In this document: one piece after another, positions 11,609 to 27,243 of the stretch
How the letters are laid out: each line of letters begins with the position of its first letter
Position numbering within the stretch: position 1 is the stretch's first letter
Assembly: GCA_030062745.1 (NCBI GenBank)
Contig: CP099840.1
Coordinates: 33,073,101-33,137,100, forward strand
DNA from: Capitulum mitella
Lineage: Eukaryota; Arthropoda; Thecostraca; Pollicipedomorpha; Pollicipedidae
DNA: 64,000 nucleotides
Direction: 5' to 3'
Program-made: the position numbers and the translations under genes
Notes under the pieces: model-generated
The model's input: only the letters and a program-made list of their open reading frames with translations
Told to the model about the DNA's origin: nothing
The model's database searches: none

Positions 11609-12250
11609 ACGAATTAAAATTGATGGGATGCGGCCTGATTCACACTACTTCATGCAGAAATAAGAACCAAATCACTCGGAAATCAGTGCACCTTTGATAT
11701 AGCTTCCACTACAGCTTTCCTATTCGCCAGAGTATTTCACTATAAACAAGGCTTCATATCTTTGGCGCGAGAAGCATGCTACCAAATTCATAAAATCCCA
11801 CAAAAGGTTTTTTAGACGTTGTGAAAATTACCTCCTAATTGTTAATAAAAACCTTTTTGACATCAAAATACCTAAATGTTTACTTCAATCAATATTTTTC
11901 TCTTGATTTAAGCGCTGCTTCAAAATTGTTGACATGTCTTACTTTTGAATTCTTTTTTCGAATATTTTACGAAAAATATTGTTGAAAATATTTTCCTTGT
12001 CCTTCCAAGGTCATTACGTTCCTGGTGCTTCTAAGACGAAAAGCGGCGCCATGTTATTCACAGTCGAGCCTAGAATGCGCTGGTGGCCCGGATTGCGTGG
12101 TTGCAGTGTGTAGTGTGCGTTATGTAATCCGTATTCCGAGGGATTCTGGCATATGTGTCGGACTAAAATTAAGGACATGCTTCCGGCTGTCTTTGCTCCT
12201 TCTAATTTAAGCCTTAACCTTATTCCTCTCAGGCTCATTTGGACCAGAAT
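11609..12250. promoter_or_regulatory. Shared promoter region between DNMT1 and PDXK
   Basis: DNMT1 starts leftward at 11608 and PDXK runs rightward, with its coding start at 15117 after a large intron. CpG frequency is normal in roughly 11400-12250 and drops sharply on both sides, which fits an unmethylated bidirectional promoter. A 5' noncoding PDXK exon should lie near 12000-12200, but no donor there is convincing enough to fix it. Confidence 0.45.
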
Positions 12251-15116
12251 CGGGGGCTGGGGTGCCGATTCCGCCTATTGAGATGCCATGCCCCAAATTG
12301 TCAGTTTTTGGTGGGAAGTGACACCCAGACAGCACGAGTTTTCCACTACTGCCCAACTTTTCATCATCAATGTTTCACTCCTGATTTCTGCTAATTTCAC
12401 TCTTTAGAGGTACGTTTATTCAGAATTTCTTGGTACTCGTTTCTTCAGCAATGTATGTATTTAAAGACCTTTCTGTTTCACACACTTTGAATGCAGATAT
12501 TTCCTGTAGACCCTGTTTGGGCCATTTACTGTCCCTTGGATATTCTTTTTCCACCAGAATTTTTCACTCTGACATCCCAGCACTTACTCAACTTTGGGGC
12601 ACTTCTTTGATTTAGTAAGGTTACCAGCAGTTTGCACAGTTTGGGTCACAAAGGATTTCTTGGGGTCTTTTCTACAGATAAACCTCTTTAAGATTTTGAA
12701 CTGTTTTCAGAGATTGAGTCAAGAGGTCCAAATTGGGGTCATTGTTGACTGATATTCTCAATGAAAAGTGAGCCCATTTTTACTGTCTGGTTTTGGGCAT
12801 GTGATGATATGGTTGTTTTAACATTGCAGAATTAAAGCAAAATATCATAAAGAAAAACCCAGAGTTTGTTATCTTTTAATTTCAAATTTGGGATCTTCAA
12901 AGGTTTCAAGATGTTTGTTTTGAAAATGAGGAGAGTTTATCTGAAACATACAAAACAAGAAGGAGGTTATCTCAAACATATGCCTTTACATTTAACCCCT
13001 ATCAGTTCCATCAGATATGGACATAAACATTTCAGATACCTTATTTTACTTGGTAAACTGACTAAGAGAATACCTATTTTGGCTGTCCTAGTTCCACCTT
13101 TGGACAACTAAAAACAATCACATGCATCTTAGAGATGTGTTTAAAGTTATGAAAATGTGCTTTCCTAAAACCCCTTCTGGTGGTTTCCCTGGTGAAGTAA
13201 AAACAAAGAAAAAACTAAAGAAACTAGTGAAAATGTGCAAAAATTATGGACAGTAAAAGCCACAAAGATTAATATTTTGATCTTAAACAGTTAAGGATGG
13301 GCCATCAAAAAACCCTTAAGCAAATCCTCCTTACAGGAACGGAGTTAAGACTTATATTTTAAGCATTGCCTCTTAATCTTCCAGTTTCCCACCACATGCC
13401 ATTTTTTGTCATGCCATGCATAGCAAACTGAGATGACCCATGAAGTTCAGTTGTGTTAATTTTCACTCATTTATTTATCAAGTGAAATTTATGGTTGGAT
13501 GCCATTCTTGCTAGTTTTATGTAATAATACATGCTTCTAGAATGTGTTTGAAATATGGTTGGGCTCAGAATCCCTTAAAAAGAGGCTACAATTTTTCAAG
13601 GTATTGTCTTCATGTGAGCTTCATTTTTCCATATATTTCAGTCATTGTTGTCCAGTATAGTATTTTTCCCTGCCATCCGGTATTACAATTTAAGGGACTT
13701 GTGACCCACCATTTTTACTGTTACCTACTATTTTAAAAAATATTTCCATCTTTAGTTAAATAATTGAAATAAGAATTGGGTGTTCTGATGCCAAAGGATT
13801 TAAATATTTTATATTTTACTCATTACATTTAAGCATGCAGTCAACCAGTTGTGGGTGGCCCCTTAAAGCCATCATCCATTATCATTACATAGTGTAGTCA
13901 AAGGCACTATTATCATTTTATATACGGATTGGTCAATATCTTTACTAACCGGTTCACCCACCATGAGATGGGGTTCAGGTTGTCCCAAAATCCCAGATCT
14001 GGTGAACCAATGAATGCTGCTTACCAGAGAGCTGTTATCAAAAGGGTATGGAGAAGTCATTGTTCGTTGATTCCTGACCACAGCTAATATTTTTTTTTGG
14101 TCCATTTCCTGTGGGCTGCTTTTTGAGCAAAGAGTTGATGTTAACTTCATTCATTAAACTGTCATATGAATTTATTTACAAATGTGCATGCAGATGTGAA
14201 AACATTTGTTTTTGGTGGGGGGCATAGTGGGAACAAAAAGATACATAAATTTTTCAGTTTCATCTTGATCCAGAGTTTTTGTGTCAATATTTGGGGCCAG
14301 AAACAAAGTTCTACAAATTTTGTGGCACAGACACTGAACACCCAATCTCAGTGCCCAGTACTGGGGCATGAAAGATGTTTGATCTTGGTCGACCTTTCCT
14401 AAGTAGGGCTTGTCTGAAAATGTCCCTGATTAAGTTTTCAGTGCTCATTTTTTCAGCAAAGATTGTAAATGCTTGTGAAAATATAATCAGTTAAAAACTT
14501 AGTAATGTGGTCATCCTATGATAAGATAGCATACCAGCCCATTCAGGCCTCGACTACAAACATTTATTCGTCTGTGCCTGCTCATCATCACATGACAACT
14601 GGAAATGGGACACAGCAGAATATGAGGCACAGAGAAACTGTGGGGAATCACTTGATCTCCATAACTGTAGAGACTTGAGGTGTGATGTGTTGTACAGACT
14701 GGCATCTACGATGACAGGCTACATCTTGGCTGTCTCGGTTCAGATCATGTGTAAAGGTAGAGCATTTTCTTTATGTAGTTTTACCACATGATCCACATAC
14801 CACATGATGAGAAGACAGCTTGGAACATTGAAGGGTCAGCTTTCTGACTGGAGGGAAGTACTCTGTCATAAAAATGCAAAGCTCTTCCCATGATGAAAGG
14901 ATTGCCATTTTAAAAAAGAAGTTCATTGATACTGGCAATGCAGTTGCATTTTGTGAATGTGGGCTGATGCATGCTGCCTTTGCATACATGTTGCTAGTGA
15001 CTTCATGTGCATTATTAAGATGCATGTAATACAAGGTATAAACTGTGCTTGGTATTCATTGAAACATACCTTATAATTCCAGGTTCCATTGAATAATTGT
15101 TTAAGGATTATCAAAC
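12251..15116 (+). other. PDXK first intron and 5' UTR, CpG-depleted
   Basis: This AT-rich, TG/CA-rich stretch has almost no CpG; by eye only about a dozen occur between 12440 and 15100, and none between about 12440 and 13320. A 3' splice site (tataattccag) ends at 15082. The transcribed part of the next exon, 15083-15116, is 5' UTR with an in-frame TAA at 15102-15104 just before the start codon. No coding exon was seen. Confidence 0.65.
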
Positions 15117-18100
15117 ATGAGTCTACAGCGTGTCTTCTCGCTCCAAAGTCACGTTGTATCAGGATATGTGGGCAACAAAAGTGCTACATTTCCTCTTCAG
15201 GTGAGCCATCATATGCGTGTAGTCATTGCAAGTTACCAAAAAGAAACTGTATTCTAAGCTTCCTTAAAGGTCAGCCTCCTTTCATGCTTGAATAGATAGT
15301 GTCACAATTGTGAAAAGTACCTTGGTGGAGGCTGTCATGGCGTTACTGTATTTCCTTGCCTTCAACACGTATTTCATAGAATTTTTGCAATGGTTATGAG
15401 ATCGTCATCCAATCTTCGTACCGATGCGAATATATTTAATGCTCATTGCGATGGGAACTCGGATTGGTTAACGTATACTTTCACCACTGGGTTTTGTTGT
15501 GTCGACTGTGTTGTGTTGTGCTGTTTTGTTGCATAATGTGCGTTCCCCGGCCAGGTGCACGGCTTTGACGTGGACGCGGTGAACTCTGTGCAGTTCTCCA
15601 ACCACACCGGCTACAAGTGCTTCAAGGGGCAAGTGCTGAACGACTCGGAGCTCGGTGAGACCAAGCTTACAAGCTGCTCAGAGTTCGGATCTCTCGTATT
15701 TTCTGGTTCATGGGTTGTGAATGCTATATATTTGTGTGAGTAATGGTGTGTGGGTAACGTTTGGCACACGAGCATCATGTGGTATGTGTGCCTTCGAACA
15801 TCCGTTCTTGGCATGCAGTCATGGCCCAAGGTTTGAGGAGCTGCGGTGGTGGTGATCAGCCTGATGATCAATCATCAACTGTCTACTAGCTATGTCTGAA
15901 GTCAGTGGCAAGCGAGGCCCGCATGAGCCCGTGTCTAATGGGGCCTGCGTCTGGCGTGGCAGATGTTCCAGTAAAGGGGCCTGATTTTGCTGTATGTGAA
16001 GGTTGGCAGGGTTCAGTTATGGTCGTCTTTATTGCTAGCTATTCCGTTGCCGTGGATACTGGATATCTTCGGCCCTCCGCCGCTTCGGAGTCTTTTGCTT
16101 TCACACTTCCATCTTCCAGAGTCCTCTGCCCGTGGAATGCGCTCTCCTGTCTTGCAAGTCCTGCCGTCAAGCGTTTAATGGTGCCGAACACCGCCGACGT
16201 TAGAGTGCGCTTCTCCCAGCTTCCTCGGTTTTTGAACATGCCGCTACTCCATTTTACTGTTGGAGAGTGTACTGGCCCCCTAGCCCTCCCTGAATTTTCA
16301 GAGCCGTCATCTTCCGGACTGACCCTCGCCCAGGACCCTCCGCTGTCAGGATCCCTGCCATCAGAATCATCTATGCTGCGAGTCTGTCGCTTTCAGAGGC
16401 CTCCTCATTTAGAGTCCTTGTCTCCCAGAGTCCTCCGAAGACCTCAGCTCTCAAAATCCTCTGTTCGAAGAGTCCGTCACCTTCGGAGTGTTCTGCCTGC
16501 AGAGTCCGCCTCCCGCAGAGTCCGCCACCCACGGAGTCCGCCATTCTCAAGAGTCCGCTATTCAGAGGGTCTGCCATCCTCAGAGTCCGCTATTTTCAAG
16601 AGTTCTCCATTCAGAGGGTCTGCTACCCTCAGAGTCCGTCTGTCAGAGAGTCCGCCACCCTCAGAGCTCGCCACCCTCTAAAGTCTGCTACTTTCCAGAT
16701 GAGCTGGTGTCGGGCCTGCGGGAGAATGGCATCAACAAGTACTCCCACCTGCTGACCGGCTACATCGGCTCGCGCTCGTTCCTGCTGAAGGTGGCGGACG
16801 TGGTGCGAGAGCTGAAGCAGGTCAACCCGGACCTGATCTATGGCAAGTGTTGTGACGCGTTCATGACTCGGAACCGCCCAGTGAAGGAACTGAACGTTGT
16901 CTTGGTGCTGTACCAATGTGCACCTTAGGCTGGTAAAGCTGTGATCATTGCTATCTTTTAGGTTTATCTTTTAGGTCAATCTTTTAGGTTCCTTTTATGA
17001 TGGAGGCGATGATACCTAAGATGTGTCTTCCAAACTGTTTTGATCTGTTCGTGCTTAGTTGCACGAACAGATCAAAATGCATCGTATTGATCATGTTGGG
17101 CTATGCACTGTACGCATAGCTTTATTCTTCATAGTCTCAGTAATCTGGCGGTGGAACACCAGGGGATCAGGTGTGCCTCCGTCTTCCTCGCTGTTACCTT
17201 TAATCGCCCCTGCTGTTTCGGCGCAGTGTGTGACCCGGTGATGGGTGACAACGGTCAGATGTACGTGCCGAAGGAGCTGCTGCCCGTCTATCAGGAACAC
17301 ATCATACCTCTGGCCGACATCATCACGCCCAACCAGTTCGAGGCCGAGTACGAGCCGAGCATGTCGCGGACGGTATTCTGTCCGTGTGAGCCCTTTTGAG
17401 TGAAATCAAACATGGGTTTTATCAACTTCCGGATTTTCGGCATGATTGAAGAAAAGTCAAGCATTCTTTGTGCCAGGAGACTGTTGGTTTTATAACGAGT
17501 GCGCACTCACCAAAACCAGGTTTTCCGGTTTGGTTTTGACCACCAGCACCAGTTCATCGTAGCATGTCCTCTGGTGTAGTGTGTCCTCTGCAGCAGTGTG
17601 TCCTCTTATGTAGTGTGTCTTCTGCTGCCATGTGTCCTCTGGTGTAGTGTGTCCTCTGTTGTAGTGTGTCCTCTGCTGTAGTGTGTCCTGTGTCGTAATA
17701 TGTCCTCTGCTATTGTGTGTCCTCTGGTGTAGTTCGTCCTCTAGTGTAGTGCGTCCTCTGCTGCAATGTGTTCTCTGCTGTAGTGTGTCCTGTGTTGTAG
17801 TGTGTCCTCTGCTGTAGTGTGTCCTGTGTTGTAGTGTGTCCTCTGTTGTAGTGTGTCCGCTGCTGTAGTGTGTCCTGTGTTGTAGTGTGTCCGTTGCTGT
17901 AGTGTGTGCTGTGTCGTAATGTGTCCTCCGCCGCAGTGGGTGTCTGTTTCCTGACCCCGCTCCGGTCCCGCCCTGACAGGATGTTGACCGGAGAGAAGAT
18001 CACCAACGAACAGGACGCTCTGCGGGTGATGGACAAGCTGCACGCGGCCGGGATCCGCACCGTGGTGCTGTCCAGCACCGACCTCGGCTCCGAGGACATG

Positions 18101-19083
18101 TTGATCGGCCTGGCCAGCGCGCAGGAGAGTGAGTGGCGCCAACGGCGGCCTGAGACATCCCTGGCCTTCTGTCGTCCTGCGGCATCCGGGGAAGGCGTTT
18201 GCTCGTGCGGAAAATCATTGCGGCATTCTGGAAGTATTGAACGGCGTGCGTCTGCTGATTAGTGCTCGGCTTGTTTCGCGTCGGACGGCTTCATTGCGCA
18301 CTCGGACCGTGCGGTGGCGTGACTTTTGCTTCACCCGGCGCCGATAGGTGGCAGCACGCGCCGCATTCGGGTCAACATTCCGCGCCTGCCGGCGACGTTC
18401 ACGGGCACCGGTGACCTGTTCGCCGCCTGCCTGCTGGCCTGGATGCATCGCACCGGCGGCGACCTGAAGACCTCGTGCCAGAAGACGGTGTCCACCCTGC
18501 AGGACGTGCTGAAGCGCACCCTGAAGCACGCCCAGGGTGAGCGGGGCGGCACGGGCGGGCAGCGTTCCCGGGCTGTAGAAGTACAGCGAACACTGACATC
18601 TATGCGTTCGTTTGTGGTCCTCGGATGCTGTGTTGCCTGTGCGCTCATTTTGCCGAGCTGGGAGTCGCACGCATCATTGATTGGGGTGCTTTGCCGCTTT
18701 CCAGTTACTAACAAGGGCATTGTTGTCTTTTCCGCCATCCTGGAGAACCAGTACCTGATTTCAGTGATGAACCCCGGCATCGCTCTTCACTGACGAGGTT
18801 TAAAATTGGTCAGCTTTGCTATGTCATGACGCCATTGCGTCCTGTATGCGGCTTCCTCTGTTCACACTGAGTCTGTAACTGATTGTCTGTCGTTATGTCC
18901 CGGCTGGCTGTGCCGTTTGTCCTTTCGGACTGCTGCGGGCCGTTCACTGTCCCGTGCCGCCTCCCGGCAGAGCTGGCCGGCCCGGACCGGGCGCCGAGCG
19001 CCTTCGAGCTGGAGCTGCGTCTGGTGCAGAGTCTGGACGACATCCAGCAGCCGCGCTCGGCCGTGGTGGTGGACGACATCTAG
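15117..19083 (+). CDS. PDXK: Pyridoxal kinase
   Basis: The enzyme phosphorylates pyridoxal, pyridoxine and pyridoxamine with ATP, making pyridoxal 5'-phosphate in the cytosol (vitamin B6 salvage). Exons are 15117-15200, 15555-15654, 16699-16842, 17227-17347, 17980-18128, 18348-18536 and 18971-19083. All join in phase to give 299 aa; human PDXK is 312. The product starts [20 protein letters not shown], with an in-frame stop just upstream of the ATG. It then has the family segments [40 protein letters not shown] and [14 protein letters not shown], and the kinase signature TGTGDLFA with the catalytic Asp at about residue 222. It ends in VVVDDI. The Mg/ATP-side and substrate-side motifs are all present and no break is seen. 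The third intron starts with GC (ATG|GCAAGT), the only noncanonical donor here. Introns carry two minisatellites and a perfect hairpin. No clear AATAAA was found downstream. Confidence 0.96.
16375..16690 (+). repeat. Degenerate CAGAGTCCGCC minisatellite in PDXK intron 2
   Basis: About twenty imperfect copies of a 14-18 bp unit built on c-agagtccgc-pyrimidine run up to the 3' splice site at 16697-16698. The pyrimidine-rich strand is the transcribed sense strand, so the array forms part of the intron's polypyrimidine region. It lies inside a 258-codon open frame (15905-16681) that has no recognised product. Confidence 0.75.
17038..17077. repeat. Perfect 17-bp inverted repeat in PDXK intron 3
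   Basis: The left arm 17038-17054 (TTTTGATCTGTTCGTGC) and right arm 17061-17077 are exact reverse complements around a 6-base loop (TTAGTT). The RNA would form a 17-bp hairpin. Perfection of both arms suggests a recent origin or selection. Confidence 0.9.
17563..17936. repeat. 17-bp minisatellite in PDXK intron 4
   Basis: About 22 tandem copies of a 17-bp unit with the form tgtcctctgctgtagtg. Variation is concentrated at two or three positions (ctctg/ctgtg, gctgt/gttgt/ggtgt). The array ends about 40 bp before the exon at 17980. Long open frames across it on the minus strand reflect the repeat and are not genes. Confidence 0.92.
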
Positions 19084-21099
19084 CGGCCGGACCGCGAACT
19101 GCGGCGGGAGCCGGGCAGTCAGTAGGCCGACCGTGGCCAGCATTTAGACGTGATTTCTGTCGCGTGGTACCGAGCGGGCGTCGCCCGCGGTCGTGGGGTC
19201 CAGAGCTTCCAGGCGTTTTGCCAACTCGTATATCATTGATCAAATATCATGCAACGGTGCTGGCGCCTTCCGTAGGGAACGTGACTGTCTCGTAGCGTAA
19301 GCGTGTATGAGCGGGCGTGCGCCAAAAATCAGTGCAATATTGGCGAAGCCGTCTCTGCTGCCGTGTGGGCTTTGAGCCCGACCGCTCGGCGGTGTCGATT
19401 GGCGTTGTGACATTCTCCGTAGCCGCCGAGATCGTTGCGCGTCCCGTGGCGTGCTCGGCGCATCTCTGGCCAGTCCGGTTGGACCAGTCGCCGGCGGAGC
19501 GGCCGCTGAATCATTCCGCGCCGCCGGCGCCGCGGCCGCGAGCCCGAGTCGCGCTGGACGTGTTGCTGGTAGACCGATGTGTACATTCTGGGCCGGTTTA
19601 GCAGCCGACCGTGCAGCCTCCCCTCCCCTTCCCTTCCGTCCGTCGTTCCGCGCCAGTCGGGTCATCCAGGCCCCCTAGCTGCGCCTGCCAGTCACTCGAT
19701 GATGGAACAGGCTCCTCACACCCGGTCTTCTCGTCTAATTCTCAGCCTCGATCTACCTGGGGACTGTGTGGACCCTAGCCTAGCCTTCCACGCTTGCGTG
19801 AAGTCTGCCCTTTGTACCCCCCCCCCCTCCGCCGCTTTTTATAGCAGTCAACGCTCGGGCCTGGCTATTCTCCGACTATAGACTATCCTCCGACTATCCT
19901 ATATATATCTCCGACTATCCTCTGGCCGGTCGGCCAGGCCCCGACCCGCACGACAGTCACTCGGCCTTCCCGGCCTCCCCTGGCAGTATTCTGGGGCCAG
20001 TATTGGCACCGCGCGGCCGGCCGCAGTCTCCGAACAGTCACCAATCGCGTGCCCATGTGATGACCGAACTGATGTAGCGCACATCCAGTGTCTTGTTTTA
20101 TTTAACGACGTGGTTGCGGGTCTCCTGTAACACGCGCTCCAATATGATTATTTATGCGACAAGTTTTCTGGGCCGTGTGCTGGTCCTTCCAGATCGGAAA
20201 GCGCACGGATCGGCCCCTGCAAACGAGCTAGACCGTATCGAACGGGCTAGACCGCATCAGATGAGCTACGCCGTATCGGAGATTTGTTTATTTAACCATA
20301 CGATTAGTCAGCGACGTGTATCATAACGGAGCTTCGTTTATCTTCAACGAGCGGACCAGTGTTACCGACGCGCCACGGCCGACGACAGCGCCTGATCACC
20401 GCGGCGGCCCAGGGCATGTTCAGCGCCGTCCCGAATGACGCCGCCAGCCAGGAATTTGTGGCCGGTTCTCGGTCGAAGCTGCAAGCCCCCGCTGAAGCTG
20501 GCGAACGCCGCGCCCGGCCGGGCACCGCCGCGGCGCAAAGGCCAGGGACCACCGCCGGCCGGGCTCCCGGAAAATCACCGAGTAAACATGCCGCGCGGCG
20601 CGGGCGGCGGCCAACTCCGCCCAACAGCCGGCCGTCCGCGAGACCGCGCCCCCAGCGCCGAGCGGCAGGCCTGAGCTAACGCGGCAGAAAGCCTGATCTT
20701 AAGTAGCAGCAACCACGCCCATCCCTCATACAGGACGCTAGCGTAACGAGCTGTTAAGTCTCTGCGGGCTCAAATATCCCCAAATAATGTAAAGGATGAT
20801 CTTTATACCTATCAAGAAAATGCTGCGTAAAAAAAAAAAACGCACGGCGAACGGTGGGAAGGCTCGAGCCGCCCGCCGCGTGACGAAGGCGAGCGGCCGA
20901 AACGACCTATCTCAATCCGAGCGATAAGCGCTCTAAGCTCTCCAATACCCCGAGACGTGGTGATCACAGTCCAGTCTGGCTTATACAGCTGTCGGCTACA
21001 TACCCTCCGTTAGCAGCCCAGAAAACGCGAAAAGGCCTAAAAAACGGGGTGTTACATCGCGGTAGGAAGCAGTGGTGGCGAGCACGGAGCCAAACCTCC
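19084..21099. other. PDXK-tubulin intergenic region (tail to tail)
   Basis: This holds the 3' UTRs of two converging genes. Parts are strongly CpG-rich (19290-19680, 20370-20690), and the open frames there overlap on both strands without a recognised product. TTTATT (AATAAA on the minus strand) occurs at 20287-20292 and near 20096. Either could serve tubulin, but they are 800-1000 bp past its stop. Nothing else is recognised. Confidence 0.5.
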
Positions 21100-24733
<3,634 letters not shown>

Positions 24734-26209
24734 GGTGGCAAATATCAGGACGCAAGTCGGTCTACAAAGCGCTTCTTATGCGATACGGCTGCGCTACGAA
24801 GCCTCGCACGAAGCAGCGCCGAACCGACCACTCCGGTGCACGTCGCTGACGACACAAGATGGATTCAGGCGGATGTTAGTTTTCAGCAGCTAACCTGCGC
24901 GCCGGATGCTGCGCGTTGGTATATGCTGCCCAATAGAGAAAAGTTGAGGCCATATTTTGGGTTGCCGAAAATGTAGCATGTCCGTTGGGTTTTGAGTTGT
25001 TCCTGTCTCGAAAACTCCATGTTGAAACTGAGCAAATATTTGCATGGAAAAATTAGCATGGCAGTTGGCCTTTCCAGAGGTTCCGTGTCTTTGCGGTCCT
25101 ATGAAACTAAACAAATTTGATATCACGTCATGGGATGTCGGGTCGAACGAACTTTGCACCTTGTGATCGCCACGGCAAACGGGAATAAGCTAGTTCATAA
25201 TACTACAGAGAAGTTGAATTAGTATGCTTTCATGCTTTCGGCGTCTTTTAAATCCCTTCAATACACAAAAACAAGCAATTTAACCTCATCTTATTGAAGT
25301 AAAACACTTTTGGGCTTTTCTGCAATGCCTATCCTTGGAAAATAGAGATGGAGCAAACTCCTCTAGATCTAGGTCGAACTCACGTTGAGACTAGAGTGCT
25401 GTGGTACGTTGAACGGATCTGCAACTTGCACCCAGCATGGCGGAGAGTAGATTGAATTAGGTCTGACTAGTTCCAGGAGCTCATATGGCCATTAAAATGG
25501 TGGCACAAACATCCCAGCTTCCAAACTATGAATCGCTAGCACGCTCATCCGGGAGCAGCAACGTACAAGGATGCAGCAAGGATGTGCCAATGAGGTGGCC
25601 TTTCCGGTGTTATTTTTGCTTCATATTCACCATGTGCACAGGATAATGGCTGGCAGACTCAGCTGAATGATGAATGATTACTTTTTACATCCAGCTTTTT
25701 ACTGTCAATTCGTCAAAGCTGTGGACCCCATTGTAATATCAGCTGGTGTTTGTCTTCCTACAACGTTTGCTCAGTGCCTAAAATAAAATGCCATATTTCC
25801 AATGCTGGGATCATCGCCAAGACACGCGTATCCATTTCTTACACGCAGGTGCAGCCGCCAACCGTGATTTGTGGAGCTAACAACAACTTGGTCGATGGTT
25901 CGATGGACACGAGAGAGGTTTCGTTTCGATAACGCGTTGTGCCGTATCTTCGACGTACCCAATACAGCAGATCTCTTAGGACAATAGTCTTAATTCAAGT
26001 GGGCGAGGTCGCGCGTTTAGGAAGTCCTGCGCTCTGGAACAGGTCGCCAACTTTTTGGAAACGCAAGTAATGACAGCGTGCGTTTTTCATCCCGGCATCC
26101 CCCGATCTGAGACCTCGGCATGTTGTCACTGCTAAGACTGTGTCAGATCACCAGCCTGACACTGGTCCTCTCCCTTCGTGACGACAATGTATTCCATGTT
26201 CTTTGAACT
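24734..26209. other. Tubulin 5' UTR, promoter and spacer
   Basis: The tubulin 5' UTR and promoter are expected here, reading leftward. CpG frequency returns to normal from about 24550, consistent with an unmethylated promoter. A CCAAT-type element (ATTGG on the minus strand) lies near 24932, and a weak TATA-like stretch (GCATATACC, minus) near 24920. Beyond about 25200 nothing is recognised. Confidence 0.4.
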
Positions 26210-26217
26210 GCCTTCAG

Positions 26218-26469
26218 CAGGGGTGTCGATTTGTATTCTTTTAAGAGGGCCCTGGCCCACGCAATGTTGATTTTGGCCCCCATAATGTTGGTTTTGGGCC
26301 CCCAATATTTTCTGCCGGTTTTAAAGGGAAATTAATAATATTAACGAAAGGAACAGATAAGAGCGTTATTATTAATAATTGCGTTATTAATAATAATAAC
26401 GCAATAGATAAGAGATAGGCAGAAACCAAACAATGAAGTCTAAAGCGATGCACGTATTTTTCTACTCTT

Positions 26470-26504
<35 letters not shown>

Positions 26505-26685
26505 TCATATATACACACATAAATATATATACATGGGGATAAATGCAGTTTTTTATCTGAGAAATAGTAACAAAAAAACTTCTGAATTCTTTTGGTCAAA
26601 ATGAAGTGGACTAAATCCATCTAAAAACCCACATCGGGCCACCGGCTCGGCTCCCCCCCCCCATTTTGAGAAATCGACGTCCCTG
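26218..26685. mobile_element. hAT-type non-autonomous element, 468 bp
   Basis: Terminal inverted repeats begin CAGGGGTGTCGATTT at the left end and CAGGGACGTCGATTT (reverse complement of the right end), 13 of 15 matching. An exact 8-bp target duplication GCCTTCAG flanks it (26210-26217 and 26686-26693). An 8-bp duplication and CAG ends are typical of hAT transposons. The interior is AT-rich, has no transposase, and carries a TA microsatellite near 26470-26495. It lies between tubulin and the SHB-like gene. Confidence 0.88.
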
Positions 26686-26855
26686 GCCTTCAGTTCCGCT
26701 TGTTGCTTGATGCACTGCGTAGATGTTGAGCAAACTGTTCCAGGCTACAAATGCTCCACATTTGTACTTCATCCAAATCAAGGACATTCATCGAAACTGC
26801 ATCCCAAACATACCACCACATCGTCACAGACAATGGTTGCCATTTTACACAGTAC

Positions 26856-26861
26856 TTTATT
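26856..26861 (-). terminator. Candidate polyadenylation signal of the SHB-like gene
   Basis: AATAAA on the minus strand lies about 385 nt past the SHB-like stop codon. A GT-rich stretch follows 20-40 nt further on (minus-strand reading of 26800-26840), as expected downstream of a cleavage site. Confidence 0.5.
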
Positions 26862-27243
26862 TGGCACAGTCGGCACTATGTCACTGAACATCTACAGTCG
26901 GGCAACGGGCATTCCGAAGCCCATTACAAACCTCATATCTCGATCGGTGATATGGACACGTCAGAACACAAAAATACACGGGAAACCCTGGACAGCGCCC
27001 GCTGTCCTGCCGTGCGCCGGGCGGACCTGGGCAGCGGGGCAGCGCCCGTTTGTGCACGATATGACCTCGCCGGCGACCGGGCCGCGTCGAAAAATACAGT
27101 GTCCGGGACGGCCAGTCGGAGGGAGCTGCGGCGAACGCGGCCGACAGCAGGACCCGGCCCCGGCCCGCGCGAGCGCGTATCACAGGCTGAACGGACGCGG
27201 CGGCGGCCGGCTCGCCGCCCCACCGGCTCCACCGGCCGGCCGG

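Noticed and set aside
15905..16681. 258-codon open frame in PDXK intron 2
   Set aside because: Its second half is the minisatellite and the first half shows no motif. The exon at 16699 splices from 15654 in phase.
17710..18142. Minus-strand repeat-protein frames rich in Thr/His
   Set aside because: They translate the 17-bp minisatellite; a 17-bp unit rotates frame, so protein periodicity is trivial.
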